Source of the DNA: Streptomyces sp. 7-21
GTDB taxonomy: Bacteria > Actinomycetota > Actinomycetes > Streptomycetales > Streptomycetaceae
DNA: 64,000 bases
Direction of reading: 5' to 3'
NCBI RefSeq assembly: GCF_016741785.1
Contig: NZ_JAERRL010000006.1
Location: 277,937-341,936 of the forward strand
A model generated the notes under the pieces. That model saw nothing but the letters and a program-made list of their open reading frames with translations. It made no database searches and was not told the DNA's origin. The first letter of the stretch is position 1. Each line of letters begins with the position of its first letter. The position numbers were made by a program, and so were the translations under genes. Positions 18,266-26,970 of this stretch are shown here, one piece after another.

Positions 18266-20128
18266 TCAGCTCTCTCGGTTCTCTGCCAGCGGGTTGGGGA
18301 TGGTGACGTAGACGGACTGGCCGTCGACGGGGCCGGTCAGCTCGTCCAGGCCGCGCAGCCGGGTGAGGAGATTGGCCTTGCAGCTGAGCGTTTCCCGCTC
18401 CAGCAGCAGCTCAGCGGCCGGGGAGACCACCCGGTCCCGGCGCGTCACCTGCCGCTCAAGGAAGCGGCGGGCGGCGGCGAGCAGCACCCGTTCCGGGGCG
18501 AGCCGCTGGGAGCCGAGCGCGCCGATGAGCCCGAGCACGTTGTTGATGCCGAGGTAGTAGGCCAGGCGCTCGGTGGCCACCTCGTCGGCGACGAACGTGT
18601 CCGAGGCGCGGCCGATGCCCGGCAGCCAGCGCTCCAGCGAAGCGCGGCGCGACTGCCGGAAGTAGAAGCCCTGGTTGTCCCGGTACCGGCCACCGCACGG
18701 CCAGCCCTGGCCGTCCAGCAGCACCAGCGTGTTCTGCTGGTGCGCCTCCAGAGCGACGCCCGCCTCGGCGTCCAGCCACAGCACGGGGCTGACGACGGTC
18801 CGCAGGTAGCGCAGCAGCCACTCGGTGGCGGTGGCGGGCACCCCGCGGCCGGTGCGGCGCGCCAGCCCGGTGATGATGCCCGCGAGGCGGGAACGCAGCA
18901 CCCCCTCCGGCTGGTTGGGCCAGGGCCGCGGGGAGAGCAGCCCGGCCACGCAGACGGCGTCCTCGCCCGGGGCGAACGGGTTGTGCCGCACCACGACGTC
19001 CAGGCCGGGCACGGGCCGCCCGTCACGGTCGTTCACCGCCAGCCAGGCGGGGTCGCGCACGATGTCGAACCCGCGCCCCTCGTCACACGCCGCGCGCCAC
19101 CGGGCGCCGAGGCCCGACTCCAGCAGCCGGTGAACCTCAACGCCCCGGTGCAGCTCCTTGCGGAGGTTCTCCCGCCGGGAGTTGGTGATCCGCACCCCCA
19201 GCGAGAGCTTCAGCATGGCCGGAGCACCGGGCTGGTAGACCGTGCGGACGGAGCTGGTGGGGTACCACAGGCCGCCGTGTTCGCCGAGGTCGGTCAGCAG
19301 CCCGGCCGCGCGCAGCGCGGCGACGCCGGGCCGGTGCACCAGGTCGCGCGCCTGCCAGGGGTGCAGGGGAAGCGGCACGGCGTCGTCCGGCAGGCCCGGC
19401 AGGGCGCGGGCACCCCCGGCGAGCCGGAGCGCGAGGTCGCGGGCGGACTGTACGGCGCCGTGTTCGGTCCAGGCGGAGTCGGTGACGGCGAGCGAGCGGT
19501 CGACGGCGAACCAGTGGAGCCGGAAGGCCCCCCGGAGTTCGGGCGAGCAGCGCACGGCCTCGGTGCCCGCGAACCCTTCCCGGCTCTTGGGCGCAGGGTG
19601 CATCGGGTGTCCCAGGACGAGGGACTGCTCGGCGTCGAGGAACGGGTCTCCGGCTACCGCGGGTTCCGGCTGCGCCCGGCGGGCGGCGAGGAAGGCGGCC
19701 GTGCGCTGCACGGAGTCGGCCACCCGCCCTACCAGCGCCGTGACGTGTTCCGGGCCGGCCCCGGACTCCCGGCCGAGCAGCGCGGCCAGCGTGACGGCGT
19801 CGAGCGGCCGGGCGGTGGCCCCGTGGAGCCGGGGCGGCCCGAAGCGGTGCAGGCCCGTGGCCGACCAGTAGCGGACCGGCACCCGCAGCGTGGCTTCCGA
19901 CTCCCGCAGCGGCAGGCGCAGTTCGCGTTCCGGGCCGGCTGTGGGACGGGTCTCGCGCACCCAGCAGCGCAGCAGGCACTCCGAGGCGACGGCGTCCGCG
20001 GCCCGGGCGGGGTCACGGTGCTCGGCGGGGTCGGCCTCCGCGGCGGCCCCGGCGCTCGTGGGCGTGCGCTGCTCCGGCAGCGCGGCGTCGGCGAGAATGG
20101 CCCCCGGGGTGCGTGGGTGTGCCGTCAT
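18266..20128 (-). CDS. NRPS-independent siderophore synthetase (IucA/IucC family, type A-like)
   Basis: The first gene of the siderophore operon encodes about 620 residues. LGHPMHPAPKSREGF is the ATP-binding HPxHPxxKxRxGF motif of IucA-like (citrate-activating) synthetases. LPLHPWQARD, PTSSVRTVYQ, KLSLGVRITNSRRENL and EAHQQNTLVLLDGQGWP follow in family order, and the C-terminus shows YYLGINNVLGLIGALG. The start is uncertain: the ATG used lacks a good ribosome-binding site, while a GTG 66 bases upstream would add an alanine-rich leader. Between them lies GAAGGAGGGAGG with no start codon at the right distance. Confidence 0.9.
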   Translation of the reverse strand: MTAHPRTPGAILADAALPEQRTPTSAGAAAEADPAEHRDPARAADAVASECLLRCWVRETRPTAGPERELRLPLRESEATLRVPVRYWSATGLHRFGPPRLHGATARPLDAVTLAALLGRESGAGPEHVTALVGRVADSVQRTAAFLAARRAQPEPAVAGDPFLDAEQSLVLGHPMHPAPKSREGFAGTEAVRCSPELRGAFRLHWFAVDRSLAVTDSAWTEHGAVQSARDLALRLAGGARALPGLPDDAVPLPLHPWQARDLVHRPGVAALRAAGLLTDLGEHGGLWYPTSSVRTVYQPGAPAMLKLSLGVRITNSRRENLRKELHRGVEVHRLLESGLGARWRAACDEGRGFDIVRDPAWLAVNDRDGRPVPGLDVVVRHNPFAPGEDAVCVAGLLSPRPWPNQPEGVLRSRLAGIITGLARRTGRGVPATATEWLLRYLRTVVSPVLWLDAEAGVALEAHQQNTLVLLDGQGWPCGGRYRDNQGFYFRQSRRASLERWLPGIGRASDTFVADEVATERLAYYLGINNVLGLIGALGSQRLAPERVLLAAARRFLERQVTRRDRVVSPAAELLLERETLSCKANLLTRLRGLDELTGPVDGQSVYVTIPNPLAENRES

Positions 20129-20435
20129 CCCTGTGCGGCGCGCGGACGCGAAAGCGGCCGCGGCGCCTCCCTCCTTCGTCGCGTCGCGCGTCACCTCGCG
20201 GGTGCCGCTGGGGCATTACTCCGCTCGTAGTAACGACCGGACCGGCGCGGGATCACGGCCTGCGGCAAGATCGTTGGCGCCCGGCGGAACCGAGGACCCG
20301 GCTGCGCCCGTCCAGTAGGTCACCGGCATAGTGGAGGGCGCCTCAGGCAGCGCCGGAGGTGGATGCCGGCAGCAACTGACATCGAGCCGACATCAAGAGA
20401 ACGTGACGAACACGGCATACAGGGGGAGTTCACCC
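20129..20435. other. Intergenic region between siderophore operon and peptidase gene
   Basis: This 307-base divergent region holds the promoters of both neighbours and no gene. I looked for the 19-bp DmdR/IdeR iron box (TTAGGTTAGGCTAACCTAA) and did not see it. The clearest structure is a TTACT-N8-AGTAA inverted repeat at 20216-20233. Confidence 0.5.
20216..20233. promoter_or_regulatory. Inverted repeat TTACT-N8-AGTAA upstream of siderophore operon
   Basis: Five-base arms separated by eight bases, AT-rich against the GC background, about 90 bases before the siderophore start. It is a candidate operator; no known regulator is assigned. Confidence 0.35.
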
Positions 20436-21665
20436 ATGTCATCGATAGGCAGGCGGCCGCGCCGCCGAGCCGCTCTGGCTGCCACAGCGATGGCGGCGTG
20501 CCTCGCGATCACCGCCACCGCCTGCAACGGTGATGAGGAGTCCGAAACCGACGCCCGCCCGACCGAGGACGCCCCGGCGGACGACGGCTCGCAGGGGGGC
20601 AGCGACGCGCTCCAGGACATCCTGGACAACCTGCCGTTCGACATCAACGTCGATGAGTGGATCGACGGCGGCTGGCAGGACTGGGACACCGACCGCTGGC
20701 TGCGGGAGATCGGGCAGTTCCTCAACCCCATCATCGAGGGGCTGTGGGACCAGGACCGCATGGAGGAGGCCGAGGACCCGGACGTCTCGATCGACGAGGA
20801 CGACATCGAGGAGGGCGGCGACCAGCCGGCGGCGGACAACCCGGACGACGACCGGGGCGTCACGGACGCCGAGCCGGAGGCGATCGACGCCGTCCAGGCC
20901 GGCGCCCCGTACAGCGGCAGCCAGCCCCCGGTGGGCAAGGTGTTCTTCGACAGCCCGGAGGGCCCGATGGTCTGCTCCGGCACCGTCGTGAGCGACCCCA
21001 ACGCTCCCGGCCAGTCGAATCTGGTCGCCACCGCGGGCCACTGCGTGCACGCGGGCGCCGAGGGCGGCTGGTACCGCAACATCGTGTTCGTGCCGTACTA
21101 CAACGACGGCGGGCTGAGCGCCGAGGAGTCGTACCAGGCGCCCCTGGAGGAGATCGCCCCCTACGGTGCCTGGTGGGCCGAGTACGTCGCGACCACGGAC
21201 TACTGGATCTCGAACGGCTCGGAGATCGGCGGCGATGGCGCCCACGGTGACTTCGCCATCATGTCGGTCGTCCCCGAGGACGGCAGCGGCCAGTCCCTGG
21301 AGGAGCGCGTCGGCGGCGCGGTCGACATCAACTTCGACACCCCGGCGGTCTCCGGCCTCGGCGAGACCACGCTGTACGGCTACCCGGCCGCTCCGCCGTA
21401 CGACGGCGAGACGCTGTACACCTGCAACGCTACGCCCTCGCGGCTGTCGTTCGACGCGAGCATGCCGGTGATGTACTGGGCCGGCTGCACCATGACCGGC
21501 GGCGCCTCCGGAGGCGCGTGGCTGCGGCAGGGTGACAGCGGTGAACCGGAGCTGATCTCGGTGAACTCCCTCGGCACGATCGAGCCGCGCTGGATGGCCG
21601 GCCCGCGGCTGGAGGACGAGGCCCGCGAGGTCTTCGAGTACGTGAGCGAGGAGGCGGCGGGCTGA
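20436..21665 (+). CDS. Secreted trypsin-like serine peptidase, predicted lipoprotein
   Basis: The 409-residue precursor has an arginine-rich signal (MSSIGRRPRRRAALAATAMA) ending in a lipobox-like ITATAC with Cys30, so it is probably anchored to the outer face of the membrane. Residues 31-155 are strongly acidic and low in complexity, probably a propeptide or linker. The S1-type catalytic triad is visible: His202 in ATAGHC, Asp272 in HGDFAIM and Ser358 in TGGASGGAW. Overall it resembles the trypsin/V8-like peptidases of Streptomyces. The ATG was chosen because AGGGGGAG precedes it by eight bases. It converges with panD, separated by a strong shared hairpin. Confidence 0.85.
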   Translation: MSSIGRRPRRRAALAATAMAACLAITATACNGDEESETDARPTEDAPADDGSQGGSDALQDILDNLPFDINVDEWIDGGWQDWDTDRWLREIGQFLNPIIEGLWDQDRMEEAEDPDVSIDEDDIEEGGDQPAADNPDDDRGVTDAEPEAIDAVQAGAPYSGSQPPVGKVFFDSPEGPMVCSGTVVSDPNAPGQSNLVATAGHCVHAGAEGGWYRNIVFVPYYNDGGLSAEESYQAPLEEIAPYGAWWAEYVATTDYWISNGSEIGGDGAHGDFAIMSVVPEDGSGQSLEERVGGAVDINFDTPAVSGLGETTLYGYPAAPPYDGETLYTCNATPSRLSFDASMPVMYWAGCTMTGGASGGAWLRQGDSGEPELISVNSLGTIEPRWMAGPRLEDEAREVFEYVSEEAAG

Positions 21666-21691
21666 CGGCGGCTCGCACGCCCTGCCACGAC

Positions 21692-21729
21692 GCGCAGGGC
21701 CGGCACCCGAGCGGGTGCCGGCCCTGCGC
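21692..21729. terminator. Bidirectional terminator between peptidase gene and panD
   Basis: GCGCAGGGCCGGCACCC pairs perfectly over 17 bp with its complement across a GAGC loop. It lies between two convergent genes, 27 bases past one stop and 25 past the other. Confidence 0.85.
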
Positions 21730-21753
21730 CGTTGCTGGCGTGCGCCCCGGGGA

Positions 21754-22176
21754 TCAGCCGGCCGGGGCGGCCAACGGGGGCCGGGCCGTGTCGCTCCCGG
21801 GCACCGGGGCGGCCGGGTCGTCGCCGCGCGCGACGATGCGGTTGTGCTTGTCAACGTGCACGACGCGCGGCCGCATCGTTCGCGCCTCGGCGTCATCGAC
21901 CTGGGCGTAGCTGATGAGTATGACGAGGTCGCCCGGCTTGACGAGGTGGGCGGCCGCGCCGTTGATCCCGATCACGCCGGAGCCGCGCTCTCCCTCGATG
22001 ACGTAGGTCTCCAGGCGGTTGCCGTTGTCGATGTCGACGATGTGGACCAGCTCGCCCGGGAGCAGGTCCGCGGCGTCCATCAGCTCGGCGTCCACCGTCA
22101 CCGAGCCCACGTAGTGCAGGTTGGACTCCGTGACGGTGGCACGGTGGATCTTCGACTTGAACATGGTGCGCAGCAC
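21754..22176 (-). CDS. panD: Aspartate 1-decarboxylase precursor
   Basis: The 140-residue pyruvoyl enzyme makes beta-alanine from aspartate for pantothenate and coenzyme A. The proenzyme self-cleaves at Gly-Ser in HYVGSVTVD (near residues 24-25) to form the pyruvoyl group. [30 protein letters not shown] and [19 protein letters not shown] are family signatures. The C-terminal ~25 residues are a nonconserved tail. The start is a GTG preceded by CAGGAG; the ATG four codons on is an alternative. It stands alone, 99 bases before the hflX end. Confidence 0.96.
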   Translation of the reverse strand: MLRTMFKSKIHRATVTESNLHYVGSVTVDAELMDAADLLPGELVHIVDIDNGNRLETYVIEGERGSGVIGINGAAAHLVKPGDLVILISYAQVDDAEARTMRPRVVHVDKHNRIVARGDDPAAPVPGSDTARPPLAAPAG

Positions 22177-22250
22177 GGTGCACGTCTCCTGTTTCGCGCT
22201 CGGTCGCGTTCTCCGGCGAGATACGCGCCATCCGCCTCATGCTACTTCGG

Positions 22251-22269
22251 CGCCCCGGCGGCCGGGGCG
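22251..22269 (-). terminator. hflX terminator hairpin
   Basis: CGCCCCGG-CGG-CCGGGGCG, an 8-bp stem with a 3-base loop, begins 6 bases after the hflX stop. Confidence 0.55.
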
Positions 22270-22275
22270 GCCCGG

Positions 22276-23754
22276 TCAGCTGCTGGCCAGGGCGTACGGC
22301 TCCAGCAGGGCCGCCAGCTCCTGGTGCACCTGCGCCCGCACCAGCGTGCCGTCGCCGCGGTGCTCCTCCGCCAGCACCTCGCCCTCGGTGTGGACCCGGG
22401 AGACGAGGGAGCCGTGGGTGTAGGGCACGAGCGCCTCGACCTCGACGGCCGGGCGCGGCAGCTCCGCGTCGATCCGCTCGCGCAGCTCCTGGATGCCCTG
22501 CCCGGTGCGGGCGGAGACCGCCAGGGCCCGCGACTCGGCACGCAGCAGCCGCTGGAGCACCAGCTCGTCGGCGGCGTCGGCCTTGTTCACGACGACGATC
22601 TCGGGGACGTCCTGTGCGCCCACGTCCCGCATCACCTCGCGGACGGCGGCGATCTGCTCCTCGGGCGACGGGTGGGCACCGTCGACCACGTGCAGGATCA
22701 GGTCGGCGTCGGCGACCTCCTCCATCGTGGAGCGGAACGCCTCGACCAGGTGGTGCGGCAGGTGGCGCACGAAGCCCACCGTGTCCGCCAGGGTGTAGGC
22801 CCTGCCCGAGGGGGTCTCGGCCTTGCGGACCGTGGGATCCAGCGTCGCGAACAGGGCGTTCTCCACGAGGACGCCCGCTCCGGTGAGGCGGTTGAGCAGC
22901 GAGGACTTGCCGGCGTTGGTGTACCCGGCGATCGCGACGGACGGCACCCGGTTGCGCCGCCGCTCCTGGCGCTTGACCTCGCGGCTGGTGCGCATCTCGG
23001 CGATCTCGCGGCGTGCCTTGGCCATCTTCTGCCGGATGCGCCGCCGGTCCGTCTCGATCTTGGTCTCACCGGGACCGCGGGTCGCCATGCCGCCGCCCCC
23101 GCTGGAGCCGCCGCCGCCCATCTGCCGGGAGAGCGACTGGCCCCAGCCGCGCAGCCTCGGGAGCATGTACTGCATCTGCGCCAGCGCGACCTGCGCCTTG
23201 CCCTCGCGGGACTTGGCATGCTGGGCGAAGATGTCGAGGATCAGGGCGGTGCGGTCGACCACCTTGACCTTGACGACATCCTCCAGCTGAACCAGCTGGC
23301 CCGGGCTCAGCTCACCGTCACACACGACGGTGTCGGCTCCGGTCTCCAGCACCAGGTCACGCAGCTCCTGGGCCTTGCCGGAGCCGATGTAGGTCGCCGG
23401 GTCCGGCTTGTCCCGGCGCTGGATCACGCCGTCGAGCACGATGGCGCCCGCGGTCTCCGCGAGCGCGGCCAGCTCGGCGAGGGAGTTCTCCGCGTCCCTG
23501 ACCGTGCCGGAGGTCCAGACGCCCGCGAGCACGACCCGCTCCAGGCGCAGCTGGCGGTATTCGACCTCGGTGACGTCCGCCAGTTCGGTGGACAGGCCGG
23601 CGACGCGCCGCAGCGCCGCCCGGTCCTCGCGGTCGAACTGCTCTCCGTCGCGGTATTCGAAGCCGTCCGTGGCAACGTCCTCATCCATCAGGGCGTCGGC
23701 CCGGCGGCTCGTGGCGGGGCGCTGGTGGTCCTGAGGAAGGGAAGAGAAGGTCAA
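22276..23754 (-). CDS. hflX: Ribosome-associated GTPase HflX
   Basis: HflX (492 residues) is a GTPase that binds and splits stalled or stressed 70S ribosomes. The N-terminal domain carries LAALAETAGAIVLDGVIQRRDKPDPATYIGSGKA (quoted in part) and DRTALILDIFAQHAKSREGK. The glycine-rich MGGGGSSGGGG loop precedes ATRGPGETKIE. The GTPase motifs are GYTNAGKSSLLNRL (G1), DTVGFV (G3) and NKAD (G4). The start is TTG, supported by AAAGGA eight bases upstream; a downstream ATG (MDEDV) would remove 22 residues. In Streptomyces it normally sits beside rshA, as here. Confidence 0.95.
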   Translation of the reverse strand: MTFSSLPQDHQRPATSRRADALMDEDVATDGFEYRDGEQFDREDRAALRRVAGLSTELADVTEVEYRQLRLERVVLAGVWTSGTVRDAENSLAELAALAETAGAIVLDGVIQRRDKPDPATYIGSGKAQELRDLVLETGADTVVCDGELSPGQLVQLEDVVKVKVVDRTALILDIFAQHAKSREGKAQVALAQMQYMLPRLRGWGQSLSRQMGGGGSSGGGGMATRGPGETKIETDRRRIRQKMAKARREIAEMRTSREVKRQERRRNRVPSVAIAGYTNAGKSSLLNRLTGAGVLVENALFATLDPTVRKAETPSGRAYTLADTVGFVRHLPHHLVEAFRSTMEEVADADLILHVVDGAHPSPEEQIAAVREVMRDVGAQDVPEIVVVNKADAADELVLQRLLRAESRALAVSARTGQGIQELRERIDAELPRPAVEVEALVPYTHGSLVSRVHTEGEVLAEEHRGDGTLVRAQVHQELAALLEPYALASS

Positions 23755-23774
23755 ATGAGATCCTTTGGCTGTGC

Positions 23775-23798
23775 TCGCAGCCCTGCTCCGGGCTGCGA
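23775..23798. repeat. Inverted repeat in the hflX leader
   Basis: TCGCAGCCC-TGCTCC-GGGCTGCGA, a perfect 9-bp stem, lies 20 bases upstream of the hflX start and about 150 bases after the rshA stop. It may be the rshA terminator or a leader structure of hflX; position alone does not decide. Confidence 0.45.
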
Positions 23799-23951
23799 CG
23801 GATGTGGCGAGCCTGACGGCCCTCTGTTCACGTCAACGCGCCGCGGCGCCGGGACATTCCCGGTCCGGGGGTGCCTGACGGCCCGACCATGGTGGCACGG
23901 CCGCCCGGCGCCGTCACCCCGTTTACCCGGCCGTCCGGCGTTCACCGGCTG

Positions 23952-26138
23952 TCAGCCCGCCGTGCCGGCCGCCCGGGTCACGTCGTACACGCCGGGCACG
24001 CTGCGCATCGCCTTCATCAGCCGCGGCAGCGCGGAGGCGTCCGGGAGCCGCAGGGTGTAGGTGTGCCGCACCCGCTGCTGCCGGGGCGGCGCCACCTCGG
24101 CGTGCACCACCGCCGCCCCCTGGGCGGCCAGCGCCTCGGTGAGGTCGGCGAGCAGGTGCGGGCGCCCCAGTGCCTCGGCATGGAGCGTGACGCGGCAGCC
24201 CACGGAGCGCGAGCGCCAGGTCACGGGCAGCCGCCGCCTGCCGTCCTGGCTCATGCCGACGGCCACGGGGCAGTCGTCCCGGTGCACCGTGACGACGCCG
24301 CGGCGCACCGCGAAGCCCGACACCGCGTCCGGCGGCACCGGGGTGCAGCAGCGGGCGAGGCGGAGCCGGGCGCCGGGCGCGCCGGAGACCACGACGGCCG
24401 GTTCCGTGCCGCTTTCCTCGGCTGCCTCGTCTGTTCCGGCCGCCGCGGCCGCCCCGGCCTTCGGCGGGCCGCCGGACCGGACGGCCGCGGGCACGGCGCC
24501 ATGGTCCGGCTCCGGCCGCTCGGCGACGGCGGAGGGCTGCGCCTCGGGGCGCTCGCGCTGGGCGTCGAGCCAGCGGCGGATCGGCACGCGGGCCGCCGGG
24601 GTGCGGGCGTACCCCAGCCACTCGGGCGAGGGCCACGAGGTGCCCTCGGGCGCCAGCAGCAGGCGGACGGTATCGCCGTCGCGCAGGACCGTGCGCAGCG
24701 TGGCCAGCCGCCCGTTGACGCGGGCGCCGATGCAGGCGTGCGCCGCCTGCCCGTGGCGCGCGTAGGCGGCGTCCAGGCAGGTCGCGCCGCCGGGCAGGTG
24801 CAGCGGCGGCTCGTCGTCCGCCTCGGAGAAGACGGTGATCTCGCGGTCCCGGGACAGCTCGTCGCGCAGCTCGGTCCAGAACGTGTCGGTGTCGGGCGCC
24901 TGGCGCTGCCACTCCAGCAGCCGTGACAGCCAGCCGGGCCGGGTCGGGTCGGCGCGCTCGCCGTCCTCGGGCGCGGACTCGCCGTCGCCGCCGCGGTGCG
25001 GGTCGCCGAGCGCGACGACGCCCGCCTCGGCCACCCGGTGCATCCGGTGGGTGCGCACCAGCACCTCGGCGACCAGGCCGTCCTCCCCCGCGACTGCCGT
25101 GTGCAGCGACTGGTACAGGTTGAACTTCGGCGCGGCGATGAAGTCCTTGAACTCCGAGACGACGGGCGTGAAGCAGGTGTGCAGCTCGCCCAGGACGGCA
25201 TAGCAGTCGGCGTCCTCGGCCACGAGGATGAGGATCCTGCTGTAGTCGCAGGGGCCGAGGGTGCCGCGCTTGAGCCGGGCCCGGTGCACCGACAGCAGAT
25301 GCCGGGGCCGCAGCTGCACCTCGGCGGTGATCCCGGCCTCCCGGAGCACGGCGTCGACGCGGGAGGCGATCCGCTCCAGCGGGTCGGGCCGTGAGCGGTG
25401 GCGCCGCACCAGCTCGGCGGCTTCGCCGTGCTCCTTGGGGTGCAGCACGGCGAAGACGAGGTCCTCGAGCTCGCTCTTGACCGTCTGCACGCCCAGCCGT
25501 TCGGCGAGCGGGATCAGCACGTCGCGCGTGACGCGGGCGATCCGCGCCTGCTTCTCGGGCCGCATCACGCCGAGGGTGCGCATGTTGTGCAGCCGGTCGG
25601 CGAGCTTGATCGACATCACCCGCACGTCGCTGCCGGTGGCGACCAGCATCTTGCGGAACGTCTCCGGCTCGGCGGCCGCCCCGTAGTCCACCTTCTCCAG
25701 CTTGGTGACGCCGTCGACGAGGTGGGCGACCTCGTCGCCGAAATCGGCGCGCACCTGCTCCAGCGTCACGTCGGTGTCCTCGACGGTGTCGTGCAGCAGC
25801 GAGGCCGTCAGCGTCGTCGTCTCGGCACCGAGTTCGGCGAGGATGAGGGTGACGGCCAGCGGATGGGTGATGTACGGCTCGCCGCTCTTGCGGTACTGGC
25901 CGCGGTGCGCGGCCTCGGCCAGCACATAGGCGCGGCGCAGCGTGTCGAGGTCGGCCCCGGCGTGGTGGCGGCGGTGGACCTGCGCGACGTGCTCGATGGC
26001 ATCGGGCAGCCGGTCGCGCGGCGGGTGGCCCGCGCCGAACAGCGCGGCGCGGCCGAGGCGGCGCAGCCGGAGCACGTCCCTGCGGTGCCCCCGCCCGGCC
26101 GGGGCCGTCCGGCCGGGCGTGGTGGCCTCTGACGTCAT
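23952..26138 (-). CDS. rshA: RelA/SpoT-family protein RshA, (p)ppGpp metabolism
   Basis: The 728-residue long RSH protein has an HD hydrolase domain, a synthetase-like domain, a TGS domain and a C-terminal ACT domain. The hydrolase part is canonical (KSGEPYITHPLAV, ASLLHDTVEDTD, LADRLHNMRTLG). The synthetase part is divergent: the usual GRPKH is LRPRH, and the region normally reading DLIAIR-like is CDYSRILILV, which keeps the aspartate but not the arginine; YQSLHT and EVLVRT are kept. The ACT domain ends the protein (VTLHAEALGRPHLLADLTEAL). S. coelicolor has a second RSH, rshA, next to hflX, and this is its counterpart. The ATG follows GGGAGGTG. A (p)ppGpp hydrolase bias is inference. Confidence 0.85.
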   Translation of the reverse strand: MTSEATTPGRTAPAGRGHRRDVLRLRRLGRAALFGAGHPPRDRLPDAIEHVAQVHRRHHAGADLDTLRRAYVLAEAAHRGQYRKSGEPYITHPLAVTLILAELGAETTTLTASLLHDTVEDTDVTLEQVRADFGDEVAHLVDGVTKLEKVDYGAAAEPETFRKMLVATGSDVRVMSIKLADRLHNMRTLGVMRPEKQARIARVTRDVLIPLAERLGVQTVKSELEDLVFAVLHPKEHGEAAELVRRHRSRPDPLERIASRVDAVLREAGITAEVQLRPRHLLSVHRARLKRGTLGPCDYSRILILVAEDADCYAVLGELHTCFTPVVSEFKDFIAAPKFNLYQSLHTAVAGEDGLVAEVLVRTHRMHRVAEAGVVALGDPHRGGDGESAPEDGERADPTRPGWLSRLLEWQRQAPDTDTFWTELRDELSRDREITVFSEADDEPPLHLPGGATCLDAAYARHGQAAHACIGARVNGRLATLRTVLRDGDTVRLLLAPEGTSWPSPEWLGYARTPAARVPIRRWLDAQRERPEAQPSAVAERPEPDHGAVPAAVRSGGPPKAGAAAAAGTDEAAEESGTEPAVVVSGAPGARLRLARCCTPVPPDAVSGFAVRRGVVTVHRDDCPVAVGMSQDGRRRLPVTWRSRSVGCRVTLHAEALGRPHLLADLTEALAAQGAAVVHAEVAPPRQQRVRHTYTLRLPDASALPRLMKAMRSVPGVYDVTRAAGTAG

Positions 26139-26358
26139 GGGTGGCACCTCCCGCGGTCTGGGAACCGGTCCGCCGATCCCCTGACCCCCGTGATCGCGTC
26201 TGGTTCCCGCGGCGACGCCGGTGCTTGATGTTACCGAGCCCGCCGCACGCGGATGTCCGCCGCTCGCCCCTCTCATGGTGGATCACCCGTCCGGGTGACT
26301 TATGTCCGGGGAAACCTGGCCGAAATCCATTGCTGTTCCCGAGGACTTGACGCGGCGC

Positions 26359-26850
26359 TCACCGCAGGGCCGCCACGCGCCAGACGGCGAGGGCGGCGAG
26401 GATACCCAGGCCCGCCGCGTACAGGACGAGCAGCCGCCAGTCGGGCCGGCGACCGGAACCGCGGGGCGGCAGGCCGGGCCAGGTGTAGCCCACGCGCCGG
26501 GCCGCCATCATGCCCCAGCCCGCCGCGCAGCAGCCCAGGAGCAGGCCGAGCATGGCGACGACGGCGCCCGCCTCGTCGAACGCGAAGGCGAGGGGAAAAG
26601 CGAACATCAGCGAGCCCAGCAGCGCCAGCAGCGCGACGGGGACGACCTGGGTCAGCCGCAGCCGCCGCTCGGGGCGCAGCTCCGCGTACTCCTCCCCCGG
26701 CTCCCCCGGCTCCCCGTCCCCGGCGCCCCCGAGGGACTCCTCGTCCGCATCGCGCAGCGGCGGAACGGTGGGGGGCAGCGCGTCCGCTTCCCGACGGCTG
26801 GCGGGCACGCCATCCGTCCTGCCGTCGCTCTCCCGAGGGCCGGCCTCCAT
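26359..26850 (-). CDS. Small integral membrane protein of unknown function
   Basis: A 163-residue protein with an acidic, proline-rich cytoplasmic leader (about 65 residues) followed by hydrophobic segments LTQVVPVALLALLGSLMFAF, LAFAFDEAGAVVAMLGLLLG and LLVLYAAGLGILAALAVW, so three to four membrane spans. No known domain is recognised. The ATG was chosen because GGGAGGG lies nine bases upstream; TTG and GTG starts six and two codons further up are possible. It sits between miaA and rshA, a place where I would expect dapF in Streptomyces. Confidence 0.65.
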   Translation of the reverse strand: MEAGPRESDGRTDGVPASRREADALPPTVPPLRDADEESLGGAGDGEPGEPGEEYAELRPERRLRLTQVVPVALLALLGSLMFAFPLAFAFDEAGAVVAMLGLLLGCCAAGWGMMAARRVGYTWPGLPPRGSGRRPDWRLLVLYAAGLGILAALAVWRVAALR

Positions 26851-26890
26851 CGCCACGCGCCCTCCCAACTCAGCGGCTCCACGGCTGGAC

Positions 26891-26914
26891 CATCACCAGA
26901 TGACTGGTTGATGA
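26891..26914. repeat. Imperfect inverted repeat upstream of the small membrane protein gene
   Basis: CATCACCAG-ATGA-CTGG-T-TGATG forms a 9-bp stem with one bulge, about 40 bases before the membrane protein start and 57 past the miaA stop. It could be an operator or a weak miaA terminator. Confidence 0.3.
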
Positions 26915-26970
26915 TGGCACGGCAGCGGGGCCCTCCCCGACGCCTGGAGCGTCCCGATGCCATGACGTGA

